Shown here in pieces: positions 11,328 through 21,058 of a stretch of DNA of 64,000 nucleotides. The stretch comes from Nematopogon swammerdamellus (lineage: Eukaryota > Arthropoda > Insecta > Lepidoptera > Adelidae). A model generated the notes under the pieces. That model made no database searches. It was given only the letters and a program-made list of their open reading frames with translations, and was not told where the DNA came from. Within the stretch, counting starts at the first letter, position 1. Every line of letters begins with the position of its first letter. The translations under genes were made by a program, and so were the position numbers. The DNA lies in NCBI GenBank assembly GCA_946902875.1, contig OX336336.1:6852545-6916544 (forward strand), given 5' to 3'.

Positions 11328-11644
11328 TAGACATATAATTTAAACAGATAATAAAACACTTAAATATATTAAATACAATACATACAATGTAATTATATAA
11401 TATACAATACAATTAAATATACAATACAATAAATATACAATACAATTAAATATATTAAAATATACTTACAAATAAAAATAACACGTTTTTTATTATTTTT
11501 TATAATATCTGCCATAATAAATAACACATATTCTTTGAACATTTCACCGGCTACGTATTACGGTTCAAAAGATACAGCCCTCGGATCGATGGACAGACAG
11601 GCAGACGATGGCGGCGTAGGCTTACGTAAGAATATGGAACCCTA

Positions 11645-12365
11645 AAAAACGGCCAAGTGCGTGTTGGGCCACGCGCAGTGTAGGGTTCCGTAGTTGCGGA
11701 ACCCTATCAAAATAAATTATTTGATTATTTGTATAATTTTGTAGGGGAAATAAATGAATGTTAATTTGAAAAAGTTCTTCAACAGTGAAATGATGGCTGT
11801 CGTCCGTACATTCTATAAGTTGGTCGACTATTACTCGTTAACCTGTACAGCCTACTTAGCTGTGATAGTTTTCCTTTTAATTTCGATATATATACTACTG
11901 CTGTGAATTTTTTCACATATCTAATAAATAACAACCGTTTAGCTGGCAGGGGGGGGGGGGGGGGACACTTGACTCTCGCAAATATGTGCACTTAAAAGCT
12001 TAATAATTCGCAAACGGATCCCTAAATTGAAAAATGCTTTTCACAAACCCGCAATATTTTCCAAAGACCTATCCAAAGACACCCCATACGATGGGGTAGA
12101 CGTGAAAAAAAAATTCATCCCCACTTTACGTGTAGTCCCCTACACGTAAAGTGGGGATGAATTTTTTTACCCCCCTAAAAAAATATTTCAATATTTTTAT
12201 TTTACCACTTTGTCGGCGTTATTAATATTAATACCCATACCAACTTACAACTTTCTAGTACTAAGGGTCTCTGAGCTAAGCCGCGGACAGACAGACGGAC
12301 AGACGGACAGACGGACGGACATGGCGAAACTATAAGGGTTCCTTGTTGACTACGGAACCGTGAAA
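11645..12365 (+). mobile_element. GGTTCCGTA-type repeat, uninterrupted copy
   Basis: Full counterpart of the element at 3140-4990, without the LINE: TTGATTATTTGTATAATTTT runs straight through the site where the other copy is split. It contains a G run of 17 near 11948-11964, a perfect hairpin at 12105-12168 and a GACAGACGGACAG run near the right end. Confidence 0.85.
12105..12168. repeat. Perfect hairpin, about 30 bp arms, 4 bp loop
   Basis: The left arm includes CATCCCCACTTTACGTGTAG and the right arm is its exact complement across TCCC. The homologous part of the older copy (about 4720-4760) has only the left-hand half, so the inverted half arose within this copy. Confidence 0.9.
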
Positions 12366-12603
12366 ACAATTTATAAGGGTCCTTGATTCCCGAACCGGAA
12401 CCCGAAAAGCGAGATTCATCCAAACAAGATTCACCCAAAGATGCTTAGATCAGATGGAACATGTGCTACAACCAAGTACGCTATACCCGAAACATATGAG
12501 CATTATATAAAAATAAAACATTGTGAGTGTGAAAGAGGTGTGTCAAGAGCGTGGCACGTTGTGATCTGATGTCACTGTCAACCCCATTGGAAGACATGCG
12601 GGC

Positions 12604-12912
12604 GTGATGTTATACGAGTTCGTATATGTACGAAGACCAGTGGCCAAGCATATCGGCGAAGTTCCAAGAGTAACAGCGAAGCATATTGATAATATTAACA
12701 CAGCTCATTGTTTATTTGTGTTTGCTTTGAGCGACCCCATACGGCTGCTGTCGCAGTTACAGAGAACTAGAAGGCCTTTAAAAATAAACTGCTTTGAGTT
12801 GGCGGATTGTATATTGTGGATAACAGAAGGTCTCGTTAGCTTACTAGTTAGTGTTACTGGAACTGATACTGTGATAACTGGACCTTTCATTGTCATAATT
12901 TTTTATTATTGA
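12604..12912 (+). CDS. Unidentified ORF (102 codons)
   Basis: Reads MMLYEFVYVRRPVAKHIGEV at the start and ends with a hydrophobic segment, GLVSLLVSVTGTDTVITGPF then VIIFYY, that could span a membrane. I recognise no family. The ORF ends where a LINE 3' end begins, so it may be truncated by that insertion. It could be a relic of a multi-membrane protein or a chance frame. Confidence 0.2.
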   Translation: MMLYEFVYVRRPVAKHIGEVPRVTAKHIDNINTAHCLFVFALSDPIRLLSQLQRTRRPLKINCFELADCILWITEGLVSLLVSVTGTDTVITGPFIVIIFYY

Positions 12913-13255
12913 AAGCGCCACATATTATGGCGCCGAGCCACCCATATCGTGTCTAAAGACGCCCATTGACATTCGGTCGTTGCCAATGTCATGCCGGCCT
13001 GACAGGTCCATTCACGCCCCTCTTGTAGGACCTGAGACTACTTGGGGGGAAATATATGAGCAGAGAGAACTTTCCAGAATTTACCGGTTCTGTAGAGAAA
13101 AGATCTGCAGAATCGATTGGTATGTTGCAGATCCGCGGTAAGTTCAGCGTATAGGGATGCGATCCCTGCCCAGTGCGCGTTATGCGGAGCTGGAAAGGGA
13201 ATGGCACGATCGTGTTAAACAGCTCCTCCGAGCACTCCCCGTGGAACAAGCGTAC
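12905..13255 (-). pseudogene. LINE family A 3' end, minus strand
   Basis: The minus strand reads LFHGECSEELFNTIVPFPF and then TGQGSHPYTLNLPRI, as in the plus-strand copy at 3219-4360, followed by its 3' untranslated region (complement of ATGCCGGCCTGACAGG at about 12991). Only the extreme C-terminus survives, with deletions. Confidence 0.85.
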
Positions 13256-13723
13256 ATATATAACATCACGCCTATTTTCCAATGGTGTAGGCAGATAAAA
13301 TGGATATGCAGATGCAACGATCTTGACACACTTCTTCCACTCTCATAATGTTCTTCATACATACATGCTCGTCGGTTACTTTCATACTTTAACTCTGACT
13401 AGATATTTATTTGTGCCGTCAGCGCCTAGGAGCTGTATGTTCGCTTCGCACTTGTCTTCACGGTCCGATGCTCCGGTGGCGCCGCCGCCTCTCCGCCGCG
13501 TCGAGCGGTTCGCTATCTCTTCGACATGGGCGGTGTTTAGGCCAGCCGTGCGGACGGGAATTGCACATTCGCTGCTTCTCGTGGAAAATGCCTTTCATGA
13601 AATCGGATAAGACAAATTGTGACAAGTTTGAGAGCAGTTTTACTGTCATATAAACAATAAAAACGTGTAAGCCATGGGCATTGGGCTGTGTTGACGCAGT
13701 TTCAGCATAAAGTTTCTAAGGAC
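13256..13723. other. No feature assigned; small GC-rich patch
   Basis: A GC-richer patch at about 13420-13570 gives overlapping open frames on both strands, with no recognisable protein. Otherwise AT-rich and unassigned. Confidence 0.5.
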
Positions 13724-14281
13724 GAGGCCAAACGAGCGTAATTTACATTATTTAATTACGCTACGTACTATCAGATAACTAATTTTGTTTTGTTTGGACT
13801 TGTAATTTTATTTTGTTTTATTTTATCCGGTATGGTTGGCTGAGTCGAAGGGGCCAAAGCAAATTCTCCGACCAGCCAATATCACCTCCGAGAGGGTAGG
13901 GTGCCATACGGGAAAATTTCCTGGATTGCTGGCTATACTGGACTAGAGGAGAACGCAACCGAGGCCGCTATGCGGCCATCTTACATCCAGGAGGGTGGTA
14001 TCAACCCAGTCGGCTACAATTTGAGCTTACCACCTAGTAAGGGGCAAGGGAAGGGACCTACAGTTTTACGCCGGTTCCGAACGGTGAAGCAGCATGTGTA
14101 GGTATGCACGTAAATTTTTTCATCAGAAAAAAACTCATTGGTACACGCCGAACGGATTCGAACTTCGGACCTCTCGCATGAGAAGCTGATGCCCAAACCA
14201 CTGCACCCGCCGCATTAAACCGAATACAACGTATCTATATTACGCGACTCACAACACACAAAATTACGCTCGTTTGGCCTC
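13724..14281. mobile_element. MITE with 21 bp terminal inverted repeats, holding a SINE
   Basis: The left end begins GAGGCCAAACGAGCGTAATTT and the right end at 14281 is its exact complement. Between them lies an S1 SINE (13800-14213), so the original MITE was only about 150 bp. It has no coding capacity, and the family is not named. Confidence 0.75.
13800..14213 (-). mobile_element. tRNA-derived SINE, family S1, near full length
   Basis: Read on the minus strand, the head at 14213-14130 contains GTGGTTTGGGCATC, then AGTTCGAATCC, a pol III B-box. The body follows and ends in an A-rich tail (TTTTATTTTGTTTTATTTTA on the plus strand at about 13805-13825). The same body is at 1-140 and 24235-25066. 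Confidence 0.75.
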
Positions 14282-14716
14282 ACCCTAAATGGGGCCTCTA
14301 CACGTTGGCCAAAGCGTTGGCCAAAGCGCTTGCCAATGCACTTGCCGATGCTCTGACAGGCCGCACTACACTTATTCTGTGGATTGGAACAGGTGGTTAA
14401 ATATTTCAGATGAATAACGAGAGGAAATCTGTTGTCAGAGGTAGGGATTTGACTGCGGTAACCCGATTATCGGACCCTACACAGAGGATAATAATTATTT
14501 TACTGACAAAAATCATCGCCCAATCCATTAATTCTGATTACATTTCAAAATACAAAGCACGAAAAACATATATGCTCCGCAATATTCAACGGCGAACTTG
14601 GTTTTCCAGAGCGTGTTTCCTCCACTAGATGCCGCCAGTGTACAAACAGCCGCCAAGTGGCCGGAAGTGGAGGGCACTCGCTGAGTAAATGGGCCAAGTA
14701 GGACACCACCGTCTAG
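14282..14716. other. Mostly unassigned
   Basis: Contains a small reiteration of GTTGGCCAAAGCG / CTTGCCAATGCACTTGCC near 14305-14350. No gene or known element was identified. Confidence 0.5.
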
Positions 14717-14930
14717 CTCGTCGTCTGCTAGGCCATCGCTTCTCAACCTTTTAGATTCGCCTGAAAAGGGATAAAATTAAAATAATAATTTCGCTACACC
14801 ATAATAATAATTATGTTTGACTGACTTATAGTTGTATATAGATCGTGTAAAAGTCGTCTGCTAGACCATTGCTTCTAAACATTTTAGATTCGCTTAAAAG
14901 GATAAAATTAAATAGGTAAATAATTTCGTC
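14717..14930 (+). repeat. Two-copy direct repeat
   Basis: A segment starting CGTCTGCTAGGCCATCGCTT (about 14721) recurs with mutations at about 14852 as GTCTGCTAGACCATTGCTTC. Both run through TTTTAGATTCGC and GGATAAAATTAAA. The offset is about 132 bp. Confidence 0.7.
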
Positions 14931-15075
14931 GTTTGTCCCTGTCGCACAGAGACCTGCGAGTTTGTGCGACAGAGACGACGTTCTACAACCGGATTGTCTC
15001 TTTCCAAAGCCCGACGCGCATTATTTACCGCCGTGTACTGTACAATGTACATAGTAAAAATGTTAGTGAAATTTA
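14920..15075. repeat. MITE-like repeat related to 52775-52905
   Basis: Carries TACAACCGGATTGTCTCTTT then CCAAAGCCCGACGCGCATT, closely similar to the hairpin-forming element at 52775-52905. It is preceded by its own small inverted repeat, CTGTCGCACAGAGACC versus TGTGCGACAGAGACG. Confidence 0.55.
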
Positions 15076-15653
15076 TTCAGATCTATCTCCGACTTCGATC
15101 ATTTCCATGCCTACTGCTCAGTCCCTATTTACGATTGCATGATGGTACATAGCCGTAGATTGAATAGCCTATAACCTTCCAGAGGTATGTCAGATTGCAC
15201 AGGTGAAATAGCATGTGAATAGGTTAAGCCGTTCTCGAGTTACAAGCGAACATATAAGTCCGTATGTGTTTAATTTGTTCCGCTAACCATGACCACATAC
15301 GAGGGAACGCGACGACCGGACCTCCAGATTGGGAACCGCTGCTGTGCTAGCTGACTATACGCTTGCACAAAAACTGCACTGGACAGTTGAAGACATAGAT
15401 TGTGTTGAATTGTGTTGTGAGACGAAATTGGTCGATCTTGAGATGTACATTTTTTATTTTTGATGGATCTGGATTAGGAAAATAATTGCTTTTTTCTTTA
15501 CGTTGCGTTGGTTTAAGAAAAATAATATGGATAAATAAACATAAATTGAGTGAGTGTAGTGTTTGAGGGTGTGTGAGGATGAGTGTGTGAGTGAGTGGGG
15601 CATTGTAAAGAAGAGAAGAGAAAAAAAAAAAAAAAAAAAAAGAGAGAGGATGT
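15076..15653. other. Unassigned, with poly-A run
   Basis: Includes an A run (about 23 bases) at 15620-15642. It may contain the 3' untranslated region of the minus-strand LINE that begins at 15654, but I cannot place its end. Confidence 0.4.
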
Positions 15654-17510
15654 TCATTCGCTCGTAAAAATACTTTGGGTGATTGTTTTTTTATATGCAG
15701 ACCTGGAGAGTTGAAATATATCAACATCCGCGAATGAGTTGTTGTAGCTGCGTGCTACTCTGGTAAGAACATTGTTCTGAGCGTAATTGGTGAGGTGCAT
15801 GGGCACATGAAAGAGCGCCGTGTGACGAGTGCGGCGGAGCGGAACATTCAGCGCCACCTCTCCCAGCAATTCCGCGCTGCCCAAGCGCCCTCGCACCACA
15901 TCAAATAGGAACATCAGATCCGCTAACGTCCGTCTTTCTTCCAGGGTCAATAGCTTGAAGCGTCTACAGTTCGTGATGTAGTCACCTGGTGTCGCACAAG
16001 TGATAAAGTTAATGTGCCTCAAGAACATTTTTCGTATGCGTTCGATCCGTTTCTTGTGATTTTCATATCTAGGGGACCAGATACAGCTAGCATATTCTAA
16101 GATACTTCGAACGTAAGCGCAGTAAACTGTTCTTAGACATGTGACACTGTTAAAAGGTTTACATACTCTCAACACGAATCCGAGACTCCTGTAAGCCCTG
16201 CCGACAATCAAATCATTGTGTTCTATAAATGTTAGCTTGCGGTCCAACAGTACTCCAAGGTCCCGGACCGTGTCAGTTTTATCAATCTTAGTACCATTCA
16301 AGGAATATGTAAATTGAATTGGTGCTTTACGTCTTGTAAAAGTTATGCCTTGACACTTGGCTATATTTACAGAAATTCGATTCCTTGAATAGTACTCAGA
16401 TACTCGGTCTAAGTCGTTTTGTAGCAGATGACAGTCTGAGCGATCGTTTATTTTAATCGAAATTTTTTTGTCATCTGCGTACAACCAGTGCCTAGAGTTT
16501 TTAAAACATGTATATATATCATATAAGTATACTACATATAACAGTGGCCCCAAATGTGAACCTTGTGGAACTCCTGAAGGGATTTCGACAGCATTAGACC
16601 GGAAAGTGCCAACTTTTACTATTTGGGATCGACGCGATAGTAAGATTCTATCCATCTCAGTAAATCTCCCTGTATGCCTAATTTGTGAAGTTTGGCGAGC
16701 AGGATGACGTGGTCCACGCGATCGAAGGCCTTTTCGAAATCTGTATAGATAACGTCAACCTGCCCGCCCTTTTCCATATTTTTTAGGATGAAATTAATGA
16801 AGGACGACAGGTTGGTCACAGTGGATCGCCCTCTAAGGAATCCGTGTTGAGTGTCAGGAATACAACGAGACAAATCGGGATAAATGTGATCGTATATAAT
16901 TTTTTCGAAAATTTTGCTAAATGTGTTTAAAATTGAAATTGGTCTATAATTTTCACTTTTTATTTTTGAACCCTTTTTATAGATAGGAACTATGTTCGCA
17001 ATCTTCCAGGTATTAGGGCAAATGCCTTCTGCTAAAGAACGCTTGAAAATTTGACACAGTGGAAGCACCAAGGAGTCGGCGCAGTTTTTAATAAAGAATG
17101 GTGGTATATTATCGCAGCCGGCCCCTTTGGTTGCGTCCAGTGTGCGCAAGAGGCGCAGAACTTTATTCGGTGAGACCATAGGATTATTTATAAGAACAAC
17201 ATCGCCGCTTTGAGGAGAAGGTAAGTCAGAGGTGTCATATGTTTGGGCCCGCTTACTGAAAACGCTCTCAAAAAATTCGCTAAAGCCATTACAGATGTCT
17301 ACTCCGGAAGACAGCGTTCTATCTTTATGTCTCATTATTTTAGGGTAGTCAGAGCTACCACGTTTAGCCTTTATATAGGTCCAAAATTTTTTTGGCTGTG
17401 ATTTAATGGAACTCTCTGTACATTTCTTGTAAAATTCGTAACATTCTTTCTGTACACGGTGCTGTCTAGCCCTAAGCAGGGAGAATTCATTATAATCGAT
17501 AGGCATGAGG
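15654..17510 (-). pseudogene. Nearly intact LINE ORF2 (reverse transcriptase and C-terminus)
   Basis: About 600 codons of a non-LTR retrotransposon polyprotein, read from 17510 down to 15654. RT motifs occur in order: VPIYKKGSKIKSENYRPISI, then TQHGFLRGRSTVTNL, DVIYTDFEKAFDRVDH, SGVPQGSHLGPLLY and the catalytic YADD (about 16470-16481). A C-terminal region follows with YVRSILEYASCIWSPRYENH and LTLEERRTLADLMFLFD. The N-terminal endonuclease is missing, so the copy is 5' truncated. One single-base deletion near 16640 shifts the frame just after the LLRWIESY motif; otherwise the frame is open, suggesting a fairly recent insertion. It is Jockey/CR1-like but a different family from family A. Confidence 0.92.
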
Positions 17511-17690
17511 CACCCACCCACCTGCTGCATGGCACGGTTTAAGGTCCGTGCCAGGATGAGAGGTAGCTAACTTTTCGCCCTTTATCATGGCATCTTGTCT
17601 TTATCGTAGCATTTTACGACATGCACAGGGAGAGATGCAGTGGGGCTATACTTTAAGTACCGGCTCCACGCGGAACAGCATCGATCATAT
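17511..17690 (+). repeat. Dispersed repeat S3, right half
   Basis: CACCCACCTGCTGCATG, then GGATGAGAGGTAGC, TCTTGTCTTTATCGTAG, GACATGCACAGGGAGAGATG and AAGTACCGGCTCCACGCGG match the longer copies at 35705-36035 and 36226-36512. It abuts the 5' end of the LINE, whose apparent first codons (MQQVGG) are really this repeat. Confidence 0.75.
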
Positions 17691-18232
17691 AGATGCACTA
17701 AAATATATGATAGAATGATTCTAGACGTAATACTTCAAATATTCGGGTATTCTTTATGAGTGTACTAGTATCCTGAATGTTATCCACAAGAACGTTATGC
17801 ATAATGGTTGCATAAGTGGCAGCGCGGTTACGCCGCCGCTGCGCCGCGCCGCAGCCGAAATTTCGGATCCGCAATTCCACATTTCTGGTGAAACCCGCAT
17901 GGAATCTGCCAAGCTCCTGTATCTATGTACCTACTACTCATTGTCATACATCAGTCACAGAACGTGAAACTTTCGTGTAGCTACCTCTCTTATAGTTTAC
18001 AGGTAAACCTAAACGAAAATACTAAGTCTTAAAGTTCTCACGGAAAACGGAATGGTACGGAACCCTCTCCACGCGAGTTCGACTCGCATTTGACAGCTTT
18101 TTCCTATTGAATGTAATTTTTCAAATATCTATCCGGGTGCAGTCTCGAAGGTTGGTTGGCATCGTCCGATCGGTAGCCAACCTTGTTAGAAGATGTTAGG
18201 AAGAAGAAGAAAGATTCAAAATCACCAAAATA
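17691..18232. other. Unassigned, with a short GGTTCCGTA-family end
   Basis: 18030-18105 carries AGTTCTCACGGAAAACGGAA and CTCCACGCGAGTTCGACTCG, similar to 20688-20745. No other feature was found. Confidence 0.45.
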
Positions 18233-18610
18233 TCTTCATTTTTAACCGACTTCCAAAAAAGGAGGAGGTTCTCAATTCGTCTGTATGTTTTTTTTTTTTT
18301 TATTTTTTTTTTTATTTTTTTTATTTTTTTGTATGTTTGTAACACGATTTCTCCGTCAATTGAGGGCCGATTTAGAAAATTCTTTTTTTGTTAGTTAGGT
18401 CATACTTCCGAGGTGGTCCCATTTCAATTTTATCGAAATTGGTTCAGTGGTTTTCGAAAAATCAGCATAATACTATGGTGTGTGGTTACCTTCAGCAAAA
18501 CTTGTGATGTGGTCGTTTTCGGCAATTTTCAGTTTGATAAATTAGTATGGTGTGTGGTTACCTTCAGCAAAACATTTGTGATGTGGACTTATTCAGCAAT
18601 TTGCAGTCTG
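18233..18610 (+). repeat. Dispersed repeat P, with internal direct repeat
   Basis: Starts AACCGACTTCCAAAAAAGGA, then GGTTCTCAATTCGTCTGTAT, a long T-rich run, and TTTCTCCGTCAATTGAGGGC. A downstream block, TATGGTGTGTGGTTACCTTC, occurs at 18476 and again at 18547. A second, more decayed copy lies at 19010-19260. Confidence 0.7.
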
Positions 18611-19009
18611 ACACATATGGCGAATAATTCTGTACCACTTCAATCGATTTCGATTATTCGATTTCGATTATTCTTTTTTATGTAATATTACTAAAAAGAA
18701 TGAAATAAAAACTGTTTTAAAAAATATTAAACCGATTTCCAAAAAACAAAAAAAAAAAAACTAAAAAGTATTAAATACCTAATATTTTGAAATTTTCTCT
18801 GTCCTGTTGAAATACATGAATCGATATACTAGTGATACATATTCGGACCCTTGTTTCATGAATATTCTAAATTTGAAATTTTTTTATCTTTTCCGACCGG
18901 CGTTTAATTTATTATGGTACCTGGCCAGTACCTACTGTACCGAGTACCATCGAGCTGGTTTGATGATGGAGACAGAAGGTGGCCATAGGAACTCCTAAAC
19001 TACACATGA

Positions 19010-19260
19010 TAAACCCATCGTGTTTGGGCTCGTTGCTTTTGTCTTCACGAGAAATTTACTTTAGACCTAAAAGATTCTCAATTCGACGGTATGTTTTCTT
19101 TTTTTGGATGTTTGTTACGCGATTACTCCGTCAATTGTGGGCCGATTTTGAAAATTCTTTTTTTTTTTATTTGAAAGGGGATAACCCTGAGGTTTTTGAA
19201 GTGAAAACTTCTTTAGCGGCTCTTGGCACTTTTTTAGGTGGGTAAAAATGTATAACTCGC
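19010..19260 (+). repeat. Dispersed repeat P, second copy
   Basis: AAGATTCTCAATTCGACGGT, GATTACTCCGTCAATTGTGG and GCCGATTTTGAAAATTC match the copy at 18233, with changes and a missing poly-T expansion. Confidence 0.65.
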
Positions 19261-19367
19261 GACATCGCGTCAGCGTCATTTTTAAAATGAAACCTTAAGT
19301 CATTGCGTTAAGGGTTAAGTTAGAGTGGCACGGGATCTGCCGGCACTCCCGGAGTGCAACTGTTAAG

Positions 19368-19565
19368 TAGGGTTCCGTAACACGTTTATGTCTGTCCATT
19401 CTACTAAGTTCTGCAAAATGAATGTAGGGTTCCGTAACATATGCATGTCTATCCGTTCTACTAAATTTTACAATTTTCAACCAAGGTCCTCCGACGGTTA
19501 TTTTATAATAAAAGTAGGCTTCCGTAACACGTTTATGTCTGTCCATTCTACTAAGTTCTGCAACA
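19368..19565 (+). repeat. Three-copy degenerate tandem repeat
   Basis: Units begin near 19370 (AGGGTTCCGTAACACGTTTA), 19427 (GGGTTCCGTAACATATGCAT) and 19514 (AGGCTTCCGTAACACGTTTA), each followed by TCTGTCCATTCTACTAA-like sequence. They look like reiterated ends of the GGTTCCGTA family. Confidence 0.75.
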
Positions 19566-19912
19566 TCACCTACAACGTCCGTGATGTCAGCCCATAACAC
19601 CAGTGCCATGTCAGTGCTTCCCCCTTTGATCGTGCTGACTACACTGAACTGGTCGGAAAACACAAACTATTTACATAGCCGTTTCGACCGACGTTTAATT
19701 CAGTGCGGTGGTACCAACCCGGGAAGGTTAAACCCTACCACCAAGTAAAATTACGAGGGAAGGGACTTACAGTTTTACGAGGAATCCGAACCTTGGTCAG
19801 CCTCCAACGGTCAGCGGTCACCCATCTAAGTACTGACCGCACCCAGCGTTGCTTAAAATTCAATAGCGACAGTTGACTGTCTGCACCACTGAGCTATCGA
19901 AGCTGACGTGGT
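19566..19912 (-). mobile_element. 5S-rRNA-derived SINE (family S2), with head
   Basis: On the minus strand the head reads AGCTTCGATAGCTCAGTGGT, then TTAAGCAACGCTGGGTGCGG, then TCAGTACTTAGATGGGTGAC. The last two closely resemble the internal promoter part of eukaryotic 5S rRNA (A-box, intermediate element, C-box). The body follows: CACCTAGT-type block, CCCGGGTTGGTACCACCGCA, GTTCAGTGTAG and TCACGGACGTTGTAGGTGAT. The combination defines a 5S-class (SINE3-like) element; it is not a functional 5S gene. Confidence 0.8.
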
Positions 19913-20030
19913 CCTATTTTAATTGGGTCAAGATCGGATTGGAAAGCGAGGCGGAATCGCGAGGCCGAAGGCCGAGCGATTCCGCCGAGTACATTAATAG
20001 CAAAAAATTACTAAAAAAAACTGTGAAATA

Positions 20031-20405
20031 AAAAAAAAGTTTTAAAAAACATAAAACCGACTTCCTAAAAAAAGTAAAACTAAAAAACTATTTAAAATAA
20101 AAATATAAAAACCGCCTTCAAAAATATATGAAATAAAAACCTAAAAAAAAAAACGAACCCTAGAGTTGAAGGCGGTGCTAAAGCAAGCAAAAATGATGCA
20201 TGAAAGAAAACATGAGCGGATGATAATATCCTTTGTGATTTGTGTAGCCTTTTTAGCACCGCCTTCAACTCTAGGGTTCGTTTTTTTTTTTAGGTTTTTA
20301 TTTCATATATTTTTGAAGGCGGTTTTTATATTTTTATTTTAAATAGTTTTTTAGTTTTACTTTTTTTAGGAAGTCGGTTTTATGTTTTTTAAAACTTTTT
20401 TTTTT
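20031..20405. mobile_element. Foldback element, about 152 bp near-perfect arms
   Basis: 20031-20182 and 20252-20405 are reverse complements over their whole length apart from small length differences in A/T runs. The loop is about 69 bp. Arms include AACCGACTTCCTAAAAAAAG (end of repeat P), ACCGCCTTCAAAAATATATG and ACGAACCCTAGAGTTGAAGG. A transcript through it would form a very long double-stranded stem. Confidence 0.92.
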
Positions 20406-20729
20406 ATCCTCAAAAGTTCTAACAAGGCTATTGTTTGTTTAAAGATACCGAATACCCAAATTGCCGAACCAGTCATAGTAATCACATTACGATAAAGGAA
20501 AAGGAAAAATCCCAAGCTACTATCGGTGGTAGCGGTCGGTGTTGAGTCGTAATCTGAAAGGGTTTATGTCTGCACAGAGCACAAAAACTTCGAAATTGAA
20601 CTCTATTTTGCTTGTCGGTGAGTTCTGTTTGCAAGGCTATGAGATTTTTCGTAGAATAATCCTTTTATACGAGTACGTGGGTCCGTCCTAAGTATTAAAG
20701 TTCTCACGGAAAACGGAAGCCTCTCCACG

Positions 20730-20870
20730 CGAGTTCAACTCGCACTTCCACACATCACCTACTAAACCCGTGATGTCGGCCCATAACACCTTGGTGAACT
20801 AGGTGCCGTGTCAGTGTTTTCACCTTTGATCGCACGGCTACTCTGAACTGGACGGAAAAATTGTTAACCC
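20730..20870 (-). mobile_element. 5S-type SINE (S2) 3' fragment
   Basis: ACATCACCTACTAAACCCGT, CCCATAACACCTTGGTGAAC and CTAGGTGCCGTGTCAGTG belong to the S2 body; the head is absent. Confidence 0.7.
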
Positions 20871-21058
20871 TTGGCGAAAAAAGAGGGGTGTTATAAATTT
20901 AATGTGTGTGTATGGGTGTGTCTGTCTGTGGCATCATAGCTCCCAAACGAATGGACCGGTTTGGATGCGGTTTTTTTATTATAAAGCTGGTTTAATCAGG
21001 ATGGTTCTTAGCTATGTTTGTAATTAAGTAATCAAGTAAATAAGTAATCAAGAAATGT
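20871..21058 (+). mobile_element. TTAACCCCCG-type element F, short copy
   Basis: AAGAGGGGTGTTATAAATTT, GTCTGTCTGTGGCATCATAG, CTCCCAAACGAATGGACCGG and GGATGGTTCTTAGCTATGTT are shared with 46370-46800, 51710-52345, 59483-59968 and 60392-60868. The hairpin module found in those copies is absent. Confidence 0.7.

Noticed and set aside
14130..14213. tRNA gene on the minus strand
   Set aside because: It has a B-box but a poor cloverleaf, and it is joined to a repeated body with an A-rich tail, so it is a SINE head.
19790..19912. Functional 5S rRNA gene
   Set aside because: Only the internal promoter part resembles 5S rRNA; the ends are missing and the sequence continues into the SINE body.
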